The translations under genes were made by a program, and so were the position numbers. From Eumeta japonica (lineage: Eukaryota; Arthropoda; Insecta; Lepidoptera; Psychidae): a stretch of 64,000 nucleotides of DNA. The notes beneath the pieces are model-generated. The model had not been told where the DNA came from, did not search any database, and saw only the letters and a list, made by a program, of their open reading frames with translations. Numbering within the stretch: the stretch's first letter is position 1; each line of letters starts with the position of its first letter. Positions 1-13,000 of this stretch are shown in pieces. The stretch is taken from the NCBI GenBank assembly GCA_005406025.1, contig BGZK01001385.1, positions 1 through 64,000 on the forward strand. The letters run 5' to 3'.

Positions 1-601
1 TTAGGACACGGAAAAATACAACTCTATGTTGGCGGCACAAAGCAAACAATGATGACAGTTTTAAAGGCTATCATAATTGATTATCAAGGCTATCAAGAGA
101 AGATATCTAAATGTTTCATCTAATTTTCCTCGACATTTGAAATGGTACAAAATTATTGAAAATGTTCTCATTGGACATAAACATTTAAGCGAGATAAATA
201 TTTTAACTTGTCTCAAAAGAAAAATTTGGAGGAAAAATTAAGTTTGGAATGTATATACTATTTCTCTTAAGCAACCTTATTCTCAATAAAAACGATTCAG
301 TCTCTATTTGGTAAAAATCGGTTTTCATAAAATATTTTACGTGGCCTGATATCAAGACGATACCTATGTTGTTGATATTAGTAAAATGACTAAATTATTT
401 TGTGTTACGAAAATAATGTAAAATATAATAATATTAAACGTAACTAGTTATAGGTAAAACAACTATTTGTTTTCTATAATGGTTTCTAGTATGGGACCCT
501 TGAGACTCTATTTTTATTCGCACAAACATGGATTGAAAGTTACAAGCATTATTATCTCATAATACTTGTGACTTCGTATTTATTCTGTAATCTGCCACAA
601 G

Positions 602-871
602 TTATAGATTATGGAAAGTTGGATTAGCTAGAACTACGTGTCTCGCTCCCACAGCCTCACCCCAGGCCGAAACAGGATGTAGCCGATTGAGCGAAGTGTC
701 GGGCGATCGGCGTACGTACACGTATAAGTAGTATGAAGCTATGTCGTAACGGGACGGGGCACACCCTTGAACTCTGGACCCTGACGCTAACTCAATTACC
801 GGATAAGCATCGGATTGGGTCAATTTAGGTTTCGATTTTGTGCTGGTATTAAGAGATATCGGAATCGACAC
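602..871 (-). other. Unrecognised open stretch in a GC-rich patch
   Basis: An 89-codon open frame with peptide motifs such as ASGSRVQGCAPSRYDIASYY and SPDTSLNRLHPVSAWGEA. The base composition (near 50% GC at 640-800) contrasts with its AT-rich surroundings. I recognise no family. It may be a fragment of an old mobile element or an exon of an upstream gene; no splice model could be supported. Confidence 0.15.
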
Positions 872-1028
872 GAAAAGTTTTTATCTCAATTAGAAGTATG
901 GGTAATTTAGGTCTATAAATGTATACATGTAGATAAGTAGTCCCGTAGTTGAAAATAAATAAAAAAAACTCTTTTTTAAATTGTGTATATTTGTGTATTC
1001 GAAGAGCTCAGAACATAGTAGAACTATA

Positions 1029-1202
1029 TTTTTGAGCTCGAAGAGCTTAAAAAGTGCTAAGATCGCTATTTGAGCGTAATGAGTTCAATAATTTATTGCT
1101 CCTTTATTTTTGAACATTATGATCTCTAGAGTGGTAAGAAGTTTCAGGGATGGCCTGCAGAATAAACCGTTTTCAAATTTTTGAGCTCGAAAGGCTCAAA
1201 AA
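1029..1202. repeat. Two copies of a GAGCTCGAA-centred hairpin motif
   Basis: TTTTTGAGCTCGAAGAGCTT near 1029 and TTTTTGAGCTCGAAAGGCTC near 1178 are close copies. Each can fold on itself (TTTTGAGC with GCTCAAAA in the second). Related pieces occur at about 1000-1015. Function unknown. Confidence 0.4.
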
Positions 1203-1361
1203 CTGACAGACAATATTTATAACTTAAAAAATTAAAAGATATGCCCATAAATTTCATAGCGGAAAGTTGTAAGGATGTCGTACAGGTTCTACTGTTTTTC
1301 ATACTTTTTCAATAAAACTGCATATATTTTGGATGAAAGGTTGGCATGTGTTGCGCTAAAA

Positions 1362-1545
1362 AATCTTATGCAAATCAAATTGGTGGATTTTAAAGAAGGT
1401 CCAAATTTCAAGCATTCAAAATCGACGAGCTTGGAAGAAAAGTTTGTTGACTGTTGGTGAAGCAAGAGGTATATGTAAAGATCGTACCATGTAGAAAGCT
1501 GTGGTCTCTTTCTTCTGTAACATAGTAAGGGTTTATAACGATAAT
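1362..1545 (+). repeat. 3' tail of an RTE-like non-LTR element, copy A
   Basis: Carries the family order: a purine-rich AAG-CCAA block, a GAGCTT block, AAAGATCGTACCATGTAGAAA, GGTCTCTTTCTTCTG, and an AT-rich ATAATAA tail. Similar copies lie at 22150-22340 and 53015-53190. The reverse complement at 45190-45365 abuts an RT fragment and identifies the family. Confidence 0.55.
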
Positions 1546-2671
1546 AACAACTATGATAATGACAGAAATGGTGATAACGATGACAATTGTGAATAATAAT
1601 AATATTTTTGATCATGTAACCAATTAAAAGATGAAGCAAAGGTTATATTTCATACTTATTTACATCTCAGGTGATTCCTTAAAATGAATACCAGAGATTC
1701 AAAAGCATAAGAAATAATTGCTAATTGTCTGTCTTTAATCAGAAACATCGATCGATTTCCTGCTGAGGACATCTTTAAGACAGTTTCCTAGTCAATATTT
1801 TGATGTCGGGTTTTTATCTTCCCACAAAGGAGACGTAGCTCTTGCGTATCTGGACCCAAATATTTATAAAAATTTTATAAATAATAATATATAAATAAAT
1901 GTGCATAAATATAACATTAAATAAACACATAAAGAATATATTAACTTACCGAGACGTGTGTCGCGACGGTGTGCATTGGAAATGGAAACCGGCCGACCGA
2001 ATTTATGGTAAAATTTTTGTTCTACGTATTTTTGTTATACGTATTCAACGTTTCGTTCTACTTTTGCTGACCGACGCCCGAGTTAGTCGATACATACACG
2101 ACACTGAGCTTGACCGCGAACTATTTCGTTGTGCCTTTTGCCTATAATTCGTCGTTTGTTTTACCGGAACTAAGTGTTAATATAGATGAACCATGTTTAT
2201 TTAATTAATAAATAAGTGTGTGGAACAATTATAATTGTGTGTTCATTAACTTGACCAAAGGCCAGAGAAATTGGGTACGCCTGCACGTCTTATTTTTACA
2301 TTAAAACATTTACGTACTAAATTTCTTCGTGTTATAATGTGGGTTAGTAATCTTAGCCCTTCGCACTGGTTTAGTATGTACGTTTATCGAACGGTATTAC
2401 GGGTGTGTTGACAACATCCAGGCTTGCATGCTCTATGAGGTCAGAAGAAAGTAGTTTAACTTATTTCAGGTTAAAACTTGTGGTCAGGATTCCCCCGCTA
2501 TCCACTGGTTCTAAGACGATGTATAGATGTAGCAAATTTGTATCATAATTTTTTTTTAACTTCTGGATGTGTAGAATCATTCTATAAACGCCGTGTGCGT
2601 CTGAGCATGCACCGCATCTGAGTATGTATGTATGAGTACGAGAAAATGAAAATCTATAGAGGCTGTTTTAT

Positions 2672-2991
2672 ATGAGAAAACGCTCACAGCTTGAGTGCGT
2701 CGTGCGTGACGGCGAGATGTCCTTGTTGTATAAGGTTTTATTTATCCCATTTTTAAAGTATAACCTCCCACAATTCTATCACTTCATGTCGATGGGTTTA
2801 GCCAGCGTGGTTTGGGGGCTGCTAACGCTAAAACATCTAGCTTACTTTAGGAAACACTGGATAAGTGCTCTTTGTATCGATAAATTCAGTTTTTACGATG
2901 GATTGCACTGCGTCCTTGCATCGAGAGGCAAACGCGCGCAAAGAGTATTTACTTATTTTATGGCGATGGTGTTTGCGATGACACGCGACTT
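2672..2991 (+). CDS. FATP: Candidate FATP exon 1 (N-terminal membrane segment)
   Basis: This open stretch has a hydrophobic segment ([18 protein letters not shown]) followed by [15 protein letters not shown] and TRDL. FATP proteins have an N-terminal membrane helix, a basic patch, an aromatic stretch and then a conserved RD dipeptide shortly before the body of the enzyme. Ending at 2991 leaves two bases, which complete a codon with the first base of exon 2 (TRDL-GLRVLV) and give family-typical spacing to the next block. The implied donor, GTGGCT at 2992, is weak. Start choice is open: ATG at 2672, 2786 or 2792. An additional upstream exon cannot be excluded. Confidence 0.5.
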
Positions 2992-4017
2992 GTGGCTATA
3001 GATAATTCATCTTTCTGAAAACTCTATATGATGAAATCGCATTATAAAAATAAATGGTAGCAGTTGATTTTTGGAGTGAGGCGACAAGTCTGTGACTAAA
3101 ACCGCGTATTGTGTAATCCCAATACGTATTGTGAAGTGGAACATTTCACAATACGTATTGGGATCGACGTCACCAGGCGCTGCCAATCCGCTCCTGCTCA
3201 GAATGAGATAGGCTTTTACCTCGCTCTGGTCGACATGTTACGGATAAAGTCGATGCTATTTTGGAAAAAGTAGAGCAAGATCTGCATATTAGTTCTTACG
3301 ACATAGCTGAAGAGCTGGGGATTGACCACAAAACAGTTCTCATGCATTTGAAACAAAGCTGGATATACATAAAAGCTCTATATTCGAGTCCCACACGAGT
3401 TCACTGACAGCTATGTAATAAATCGTGTATACACTTGGGACTTCCTGTTGAAACGTCATGAAACCGAACCGTTTTTGAAAAGAGTGGTCACTGGTGATAA
3501 AAAATGGATTACCTAAGACAAAAACGTGCAAAAAAAATATAGTCAAAAGGCAAGCAAGCTCCACAGACTATAGTGAAACACGGATTAACTCGCAATAAAT
3601 TGATGCTATTTGTAGTATTGGAAGGGTATTATTCATTATTATTTTTTACCGCTAGGCAAAATCATCAACTCGAATCTCTACTGATAACAGCTGATGAGAC
3701 TCGAGCAAGAAGTAGAGAAAAAACGGGCGGAATTGATCAACGGGAAGAGTGCGGATTTGACGCCAGACCACACACATCTTTAGCCACTCGGACTCAAAAA
3801 TTGACAGATTTTGGTTGGGAAGTGCTAATGCATCCACCATATAACCCTGACCTTGCACTTTCAGATTTTCACCTTTTCACCGTTATCATCGTTTCGATTT
3901 CTTCGGAACTCTTAAGGTAGCTTTAGGTTAACATCAAGAGGAGACTGTCAAAACTAGTTGTCGCAGTTTTTTGTTCAGAAGTCCCAAAATTTTACTGCAA
4001 TGATTATGTCACTACCT

Positions 4018-4055
<38 letters not shown>

Positions 4056-7000
4056 TAAATGTAAATAAAATATGATGAAAGATTATCTTGAATTTGTATA
4101 TTTAATACGAAAAAACTTTTTCCCCGCCTTTAAATTTTTATTTCGAAACTAAATTAGATATTGTATTTTGAACAAGATTTTTTTACAAGAATTGCTATGT
4201 TTAATTTAACCTTAATGCAATTGAAAATTGCACGGCATTTCGGTTGTCGGTAAGAAACCCTCGATGGAAGATTCAAACTCGTACTTTGACCGTTTTTTTT
4301 TCACTATATTATTGGTTTCATATTTTTGAAATGAAATTTCTTAGGCGACGTTCGATAATTAATATCTAGATAAGAAATAAGAGTGGAATTTTAAAAATCG
4401 CGTCTGGTTTAGACACATTTCGTTCCATGAGATTTAAAATTGTTCGTTTACATCTGTGGAGAGGTATTGATAAGTTTCACTTCTGTCTCACGTACGCTAC
4501 TTCTCTCGCGTTTTGTTTTAAACGCTCAGTTGAATAATTTTTATTTCGAAATAGCAAATAAATAGTCAATACATCAGTACCCGTTTGAAAAGAGATCTTT
4601 TGTTACCAAAAATCTAGATAAATGATTTAGATAAGTAGCAAAGATAGGTTATAATGTATGTGTTATAAAAGATGCGTTACAAAAGATGTGTTATTAAAGA
4701 TGTATGAGAAAAGATGTGTTACAAAATATGAATTGTTAGTAGAACGTTATACTTATATCCAAAGCAGAACCTGATTGCTCAATTGCTTAGCCAAAAGTTT
4801 GATATCAAATAATTTAATCATTTAACATAGTGGAGAAATCGTGGAAATGAATATTTCCACTATCAGAACTCCTATCTCATGCTAACAGATCCAATAAGTT
4901 GTGAGGTCTGCTTAATTTCACCATGTAGGAAAACACCGTGCTATTTCTTGAAATCGTGTTTTATTATTTAACTCGGAATCCAAATACTATTTCCACAAAT
5001 ACTTTAAGTTTTGTTTTTAAATAAAATCTCTTGGGGCTCCTCAAACCGATGATCCCTTCCAATCAGGTTTTATTTTATATCATTCTAATATCGATGAGGC
5101 TTAAAAATATAAATTAGTATTACGTCTTATTTTGATGGTAACATGTCGCAATGAACATCATTATGCACTGAAAAAAATGCATGTTGTATTAACTAAACCG
5201 CCTTTATTGACGATTTGTTGTCAATATCACAAATGAACTTAATTACAAATTACAATTTCGTACGTTGTATTAAATATAAAACTATGATTATATTTGAGTA
5301 TAGTCAATTCAAATGATTTTTTTTATATAAAAGACTTATTTCAAAATAAGACTAAACAATTATTGCGGGAAAATTTACCAGTATTCTTTATTTGTAATAG
5401 CAACAAAATTGTTTAATAGTACCCACTTGCAACTTTAGTTAATTTAAGATTTATAGAAGATATTATAGAAATATTATGTATTATAGAAATAATAACTAAT
5501 ATCAAACATAAAATTGACTAAAAAACATGTAAAATATTAAGCTTTTATTAGGTTGATTTTACCAATTTTTTTTATAAAAGTGATTATAAATTACGTTTAT
5601 GTAAATTAAAGATATATGTGCTTTAAATTAAAGTGTCTTGAAAAATATGCGCAACGTTTTTTGTGAAATTAATAATTTTGTATGGTAAATTTAATGTAAA
5701 AAGATAGTGAAAAACGTAATTATGGCGTTCAAAATTACTTTCATATAATTTTTAATGTAATTATAAAGGGAATAAACCATTGTAATTTAAAAATATTATT
5801 TTCTCAATAATATTTTATGAAATGTAAGGGTAGTAAATATTAAAACAGCAAAAAATATTTTTTTGTAAGAACAACATCGGTACATCATAATATTAACAAA
5901 AAAAAATGTCTCATAGAAACATTTAATTTCGATGAAAATTGCTTTACTTTGTCTCACACAAATTCAAATATTATTCTTAACTAAAAGTAGCATTAGGCAA
6001 TGCTTATGTTAAAAACAATATTTCGTAAAATACAAACACACTTTTTTATGATAAATCAAGCAAAATGTTTTCGATAAAATCAATATTAAGAACCAGTTGT
6101 ATTATTTCTAGACAAGACTACTTTGTTATTATGGATGTTTTGTTGTTTAACGTATTATTTCTAATATAATTCGGTAATTATCGCTAACGAATAAAGTTTA
6201 CATCACGCCATAGTTGTGCCGACGATCAGACTTAGGCAATTCCAAGTGTCACCCTACGCTATCATTTCTCAGCTTTTTGGCTGAGTTGAAAGTGTAGTAT
6301 TTATTCTTATGAGTTAATATAGCTGAAAGTTCCCGCATAGCGGGACTAATATATTAAACTCTTTTTTGTATCTGTAAATAAATAAACTAAATGAACACAG
6401 TTTTTTTTCCAAGTACAAAATTTGTTTCCTTAAAATATTAAAATCCATTTACTAGCATACACCAAACACCACTAGTGAGTGATATACACTAAAATAATAT
6501 AGTTAAAAATACAAAGATTCCTAGTAAATATTACTGTACTCGTTAGGTAAAAAGAACCCTTCTTTCACAAATTTTACAAATAACTATTGTAAGTTTGATT
6601 AAAGTTTTACATGGAATAAATATAACATGAATTAGTTGAAATCACTATAACATTGATTAAATTTACATTAATAAATTTAGTTACTTTAACAATATTTATT
6701 TAATAAAAGTAATGTTGTACTTACGTAGGTCCTATATTGACCTTAGTAAATCGCTTATTTTGTTATTTTAGCCAAGGTATTTTTTCAGTGTGCACTATGA
6801 ACAATTGCTATTTACCTATAGTACGATATTATATTCACTAACCAAATGTAATCTATAATCTTTTAATACAGCGTGTACTACCTCACCTCCTAATTTAGAT
6901 AAGGTATATCAAATCTGAACAAAAAGCAAAAAATGGCTAAAGGTGTCCTAGTTTGAGGACTAGACTTCACGTTGGGACACCTTTAGCTATTTTTTTTGTA

Positions 7001-10000
7001 ATGAACGAACAACACAAAGAAGTGATTCTAAAAAAGCGCCATTTTATTTTATTTTTATTTCATTGAATAAACTTATTCTTAGAGGCTGTTTTTGTACTCA
7101 ATAAAAACACAATTGCAGCAACGCATTAATACAATCTTCTTGCGTTGTTCCATTTCAGGGGTCTACGCGTACTGGTGTCCACGATGGCGAGGGTATGGAT
7201 GTGGGAGAAGCGTGGAGCTGGAGTGGTGTCAGTTTGGTCACAAATCTGCGTGCAACACGCGAACAAGAAGGCTCTTATCATGGGCGATAGAGCGTTGACT
7301 TTCAGAGAGGTAACTAATTATAAATTAGGTAAATTTATAATAGGTACAAGACGACGTAAACATAAATGTTTAATGAATTTTTTGAGTGATGGCTTGGTGA
7401 AGGTCGTTGGTCATCTGTGTCTCAGGAACGTGAAACCGTAGAAATCTAGTAGATATAGTGGAAATCTAATAGAGAAATAAAATTAAAGGAATATCTCACG
7501 CTCTTACACAAAAAAGTGTAACCTCTTATAGTAAAATATTTAAGTGAGAATGTAAATAATATAGATATATTTATAAAATATTATATTTCATAAGTAAATA
7601 ATGTACTTACGTTCTTATCGATCCATTTTTTAATTACGCATATGTATATTTTTCAGGGAGATGCGCTAAGCAACCGTGTAGCCTGGTATTTCAAACGCCA
7701 GGGTTTTAAACGGGGTGAAGTGATAGCCGTCTACATGGAGACCCAGCCGGAGTACGTCTTCATATGGCTGGGCCTGGCGAAACTCGGAGTCATCGGTTCT
7801 TTAGTTAACAGCAATTTAAGGGGGGCGCAGCTGCTGCACTGCCTAAGGGTCGCGTCTTGCAAAGCTCTCATATATGGTGACGAAATGACTGAAGGCGAGT
7901 TAATAATTAAATAATTTTCTATCACGTTCGAGAATCATCGATTGTACAAATCATAATTCTATATAATTTAATTAACGTCGCAATAACCCAACTTTCGATA
8001 CTTTTTGTAGCATTCATGCTAGATAGTTTGATCCAAACTATTAAAATCTTTCAAACTATCCTGAATATGGCTGAAAGAAATGCTATTCAACTTTTTATTT
8101 TGAGGAAAAATTGAGTAAGTTTCTTATTTTTTTATATTTTATACTTTTTGACAGCAATCAAAGAAATTCAAGATGAACTGCACGATATGCCTTTGTTTCA
8201 ATACAATTCGCCAGACCGCGAGACCGCAAAAATCATAGGAGACGCGGCCCCCCTCGCTGCCGAATTGAAGGAAATGCCTTCAGATGTAGTCACTGATGCA
8301 GTAGCGACGAAGTCACGTGACACATTGCTATATATTTACACTAGCGGAACCACAGGGTTTCCTAAAGCAGCAATCATCACTAATATTAGGTAATAATTTC
8401 TGAAGTAATCAAACTCATTAAATCAGATCCATACAATTGTGGTAGAGCCTTGCTGTGGTTTACTGCTGCAGCACGAAAATACGCCGGCTCAAATCAAATC
8501 AAATCAAAATATCTTTACTTCGTAGGTAATAAAATTACACTTGAAATACGTCATTAATGTATTTATTTCCACATTACCGCCCATTCCAAATGCGGATTCA
8601 CCGAAAAAAGAATGGGCAAGAAACTCAAGATTTGCTCTTTTTACTCATCGATACAAATGATTTAGTCATTTATAAATTTACTTGACATTTAAAAATAATA
8701 TGGAATAACCTGATAGGCGAGCAGCTCAATCCCAGGGGCTTTTCTTCATTAACATATTCTAACACGGTATAATAGCCCTTGTCATATAACTTTTTTTTAA
8801 CGAAACGTTTAAACTCAGCAAATGGCAAATTTTGAATTTCAGTTGTGATCTTATTATAAAAGCGCACACACATCTCTTTAAATGATTTATTAACTTAGAC
8901 CTGTCTTATGAGCAGCAAGATCGTTCTTATATCTAGTATTAATGTTAAGGATGTCGCTCCTTTTATGGAAAGATTCTATATTTCTCTTGACATATACCAG
9001 GTTTTCGTATATATATATATATATATATATTGTGATGCTAAATTTAGCACGAATACAGAAAACAGCACGAATAGCTCGCTTCTGCAGCATGAAATTTGTG
9101 TTAATATCGGCTGCGTGACCCCATAACAAAATTCCATATGTCATAAGACTATGAAAACTACTGAAATAAACTAGTCTTTTCGCTAATCTCGTAATATGAA
9201 AATCCAATGTAATTTAGAATCTAAGGGAGACCAAGAAATAGGGTTGTGTCCACAATATCCAATACCTCGTTTTTGACCATGACATTTGTGTCGATCAATT
9301 TAGAATAAGATAGGGAAAATTTTGCAAGTTTTGTTTTCTTTTCATTGAGTAGTACATTATTAATACTAAACCACTCAACGATTTCAGAGATGGTACTGTT
9401 TACTTCGTCAAAAGCTGGTTTATGCCTATCAATCTTAAAAAGTAAGGAGGTATTATCAGGAAACAATACAATCCCATGACCATTTTTAACAAGATGTGGT
9501 AGATCATTTATGTACACTAGGAATAGAAATGGTCCAAGAACTGAACCCTGTGGCACGCCCATATTGACTGCAGATCCCGACGACCTCTCACCATTAATAT
9601 CAACCCTTTGAATTCTATCACTTAAATAAGACTCTAGAAGTCCAAATGATCGACCCGTGACGCCATAATGATGTAGTTTCCTGATCAATGTGTCATGATG
9701 AACGCAGTCAAATGCCTTGGACATATCACAGAAAACACCAATCGCGTCCCGTGAATCCTCCCAGGCACCAAAAATCTGCTGGATAAGCTCGACACCGGCT
9801 TCGGTTGTTGAGCGACCCTTTGTGAATCCAAATTGTTTAACGTTCATCAAATTATTGTTATAAAAATATTGCAATAGTTGATTTAAAATAAGCTTTTCAA
9901 AAATTTTACTGAGCGTCAGTAGTATTGATATCGGTCGAAAGTTTGTAGGGTCAGATATACTACCGGATTTAAATAATGGAATTACTTTACTTTGCTTCAT

Positions 10001-13000
10001 TAGATCCGGAAACACACCACAATCGACGCATGCATTAAAAATTACTACTAGACATGGAGCAATACACTCTATTATTGAATCAATTATTTTTACTGAAAGG
10101 CCATCAAGGTCAGCAGTTTTTTTCATTTTTATACATTTGAATGGTTTAAGAACGTCATTATAATGGACGTGGGTAAATGCAAACGAAACGCCACAAACAT
10201 CGACGTTACGTTTCAATAAAGATTCGGCGAGAGTGGGCGATGACTTCAGAGATTGTGTAGTTGAAACTGTAATACTAGCAAAGAACTTTTCAAAAGCAAA
10301 GGCAAGTTATATGTCTTTTTTAAAAATTTTGTCATTAATTTTTCATTGAAATTCTAAATGTCGAGATGTCCGTATTCCAGTTTCACTATTTGTTATATTC
10401 CAAGTACTTTACCATGTTTGTGCTCTTTTTTATTTTATTACAGATAAACATTGATTTTGCGATTGCACACACACGCTTAAAGATCCTGGAATAATTTGTT
10501 ACGTATTGGACAAATATATCTGAATTGTTATACGTCCTTTCCTCATAAAGTGCATACAATTTACGTCTACTAATATGAATATCCACTGTCGCCCAATCAC
10601 TAAATGATATCGTATTATTAACATTGATATTTTTTGATTTAAAAACATTTTCGCTTTCAGACCTGGTTATAATCAACAATGAACTATATAGTTCATTGGG
10701 GTCTTTACAATATAACAAATCAGACACCTTTTTTAATACATTAAATCTAAACTGCTCAAGACGACCAGTGTTCACAGGCACATTTTTGATTTTACGTTTT
10801 ATATATTTTTTATCATTGATTTTAAACGTAACCAATTGTCCGCAATGATCAGATGATAATTTACTTATGACTGACTTATGCTCTGGATTAATATTTGAGT
10901 ATCAGCCGGTAAGATACCACAGTCTTACAGAATATATACGTAAAGTAAGTGATATTTTGCTTCTCGTCCAGTGAGTGAAAGTTACAATGGCCTATTACCC
11001 AACAGGGCCCTGTTCTCTCCATCAGCCCACTCCCTTTTTTATCAAATTATTTTAGCTAAGAAGTCGGCAACGCATAGGTGACTCATCTAGTATTGTAAGT
11101 CTTCATGAAAGTTGGTGACCATCTACCTTCCGGTATATCGCATCCTCGTTTGTACCCTCGACTACGCTGTATAAAAAAATACAGGATCGGATCACACATT
11201 GTCCACGATGATTGTATACACAGAAATATAATATCATAGACAAACAAACTCAAATCATCATATCGTTCAATGTTCAAAAAACATTGCCCACCACCCATAA
11301 AACCATTTTACGATATACCACTACTACCGCCCGCGAAGCACCGAATCCGTTAAAATGAATCCAATCTGCCACATCAATCACACGAACCCAATTGCGCTAT
11401 CGTTATCTATAATTATTTTCTGGGCCTACAGACCTTATCTGCTAAATATTTTAGATTGGTTTATAAGATATGGTTTATATGTTTCCTTGCAACATCACTT
11501 TCATATCTTGTGATAAATATCATAAGTCGCTAGATATCATTTCGAAATACTTTTATTTTAAGATCATAAATCTATCTCATGTTCTTTATTAAATGTCAAG
11601 CGTGGTCTATACTATTTTTTTCCTGATCTATTCAATGGTTTAACTAAATCACGGAATAGATCACAAGAAAAAAAATATCAAACAGACACGGTACAGACAC
11701 TTTCGAATTCGTACAGCTATAGATATTTTCAGGAAACTTTTTTTGGCAATCAAATGCACTGAAGTTTAACACTACTAAATGATCACAAATTTTAATGATA
11801 ATTTTAATTTTTCTCCTATTCTAACAATATTGAATGATCACCAATTTTAATGATAATTTTTTCCTATTCTAACAATATTAAATGATCACAAATTTAATGA
11901 TAATTTTAATTTTTCTCCTATTCTTACAATATTGAATGAGCACTAATTTTAATGATAATTTTATTTTTTTTTCTGACAATATGGAATGATCACAAATTTT
12001 AATGATAATTTTAATTTTTCTTCTATTCTAACAATTTTGAATGATCACAAATTTCAATTTTTGTCCACAATGTTACAAATTGTTTTACGGCGCTTAATAT
12101 CTTACTTAGTAAAGTTCATAAACTTTCAGATACCTCTTGATAGCTTCTGGCGTACAAACTTCCGGGCGTCTGAAGAGTTCTGATGTAGTCTACAACCCTC
12201 TACCCCTACACCACACGGCGGGGGGAGTGTTGGGGGTGGGACAAGCTTTGGCCCATGGCAGCACTGTCGTATTGAGGAAGAAATTCTCAGCCTCGAATTA
12301 TTGGCAAGATGCAGCTAAATATGAATGCACGGTTATTACATAATTTTTATTTTATTTCAATCATTGATGAATTAGAAACGACTACCTTTTTGGAATAATC
12401 GGTTAATGTTTGGGAAAAGAGAATCATAAATACCGGAATGTAGGAAAGAGTCTGGTAATGTATTTCTTATATTCATTAAATTCAAATCCAAAATATCTTT
12501 ATTTCATAGGTTACAAAACAACACTTGAAATACGTCATAATTTTTTTTGTGAATTTACACTTTACCGCTCATTGGGAATGCAGTTTTTTATACAGGATCA
12601 TACAATATCTTTAACGTACATCGTTTATATAATATGGGTACATCAACATATATTATATTGGTCTCACTCGATCATGAAAGACGAACCAATTCAAGGACCG
12701 TTTTAAAATGCAACCTTTATTTACTCCAGACATATCATATTTTAGCTTACATCAAATAATGAACAATCGTGGCCCAATGTTTGAGAACACCGCCTTCACA
12801 TCAAAAGATACTAGATTCGATCCTGACCATTTGAGTCACTCTCTCCGCGCCTTGAAAAGCATCTTAAGCTGTCACCGCATTGGTGACGACGGCCTTTAGC
12901 ATCCACCCGCACTGACTAACATGATAAACTAAGGTCCAACGAACTGAAACAAATGATTGTGGGATGGCATACTTTAGCAGTGGCGTGATTTAAAGCTAAC

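Larger units (their letters stand above)
1..2671. other. Upstream flank of FATP, no confident gene
   Basis: AT-rich DNA. It holds a GC-richer patch at about 640-800, a pair of TTTTTGAGCTCGAA hairpin motifs near 1030 and 1178, an RTE-like 3' tail at 1362-1545, and a CpG-richer stretch at about 1955-2150 that could be an untranslated first exon or promoter. No coding region is recognisable. Confidence 0.4.

Noticed and set aside
7642..7914. Open frame starting with ATG read as an independent gene
   Set aside because: The ATG lies in the intron just before an acceptor; the conserved part is FATP exon 3.
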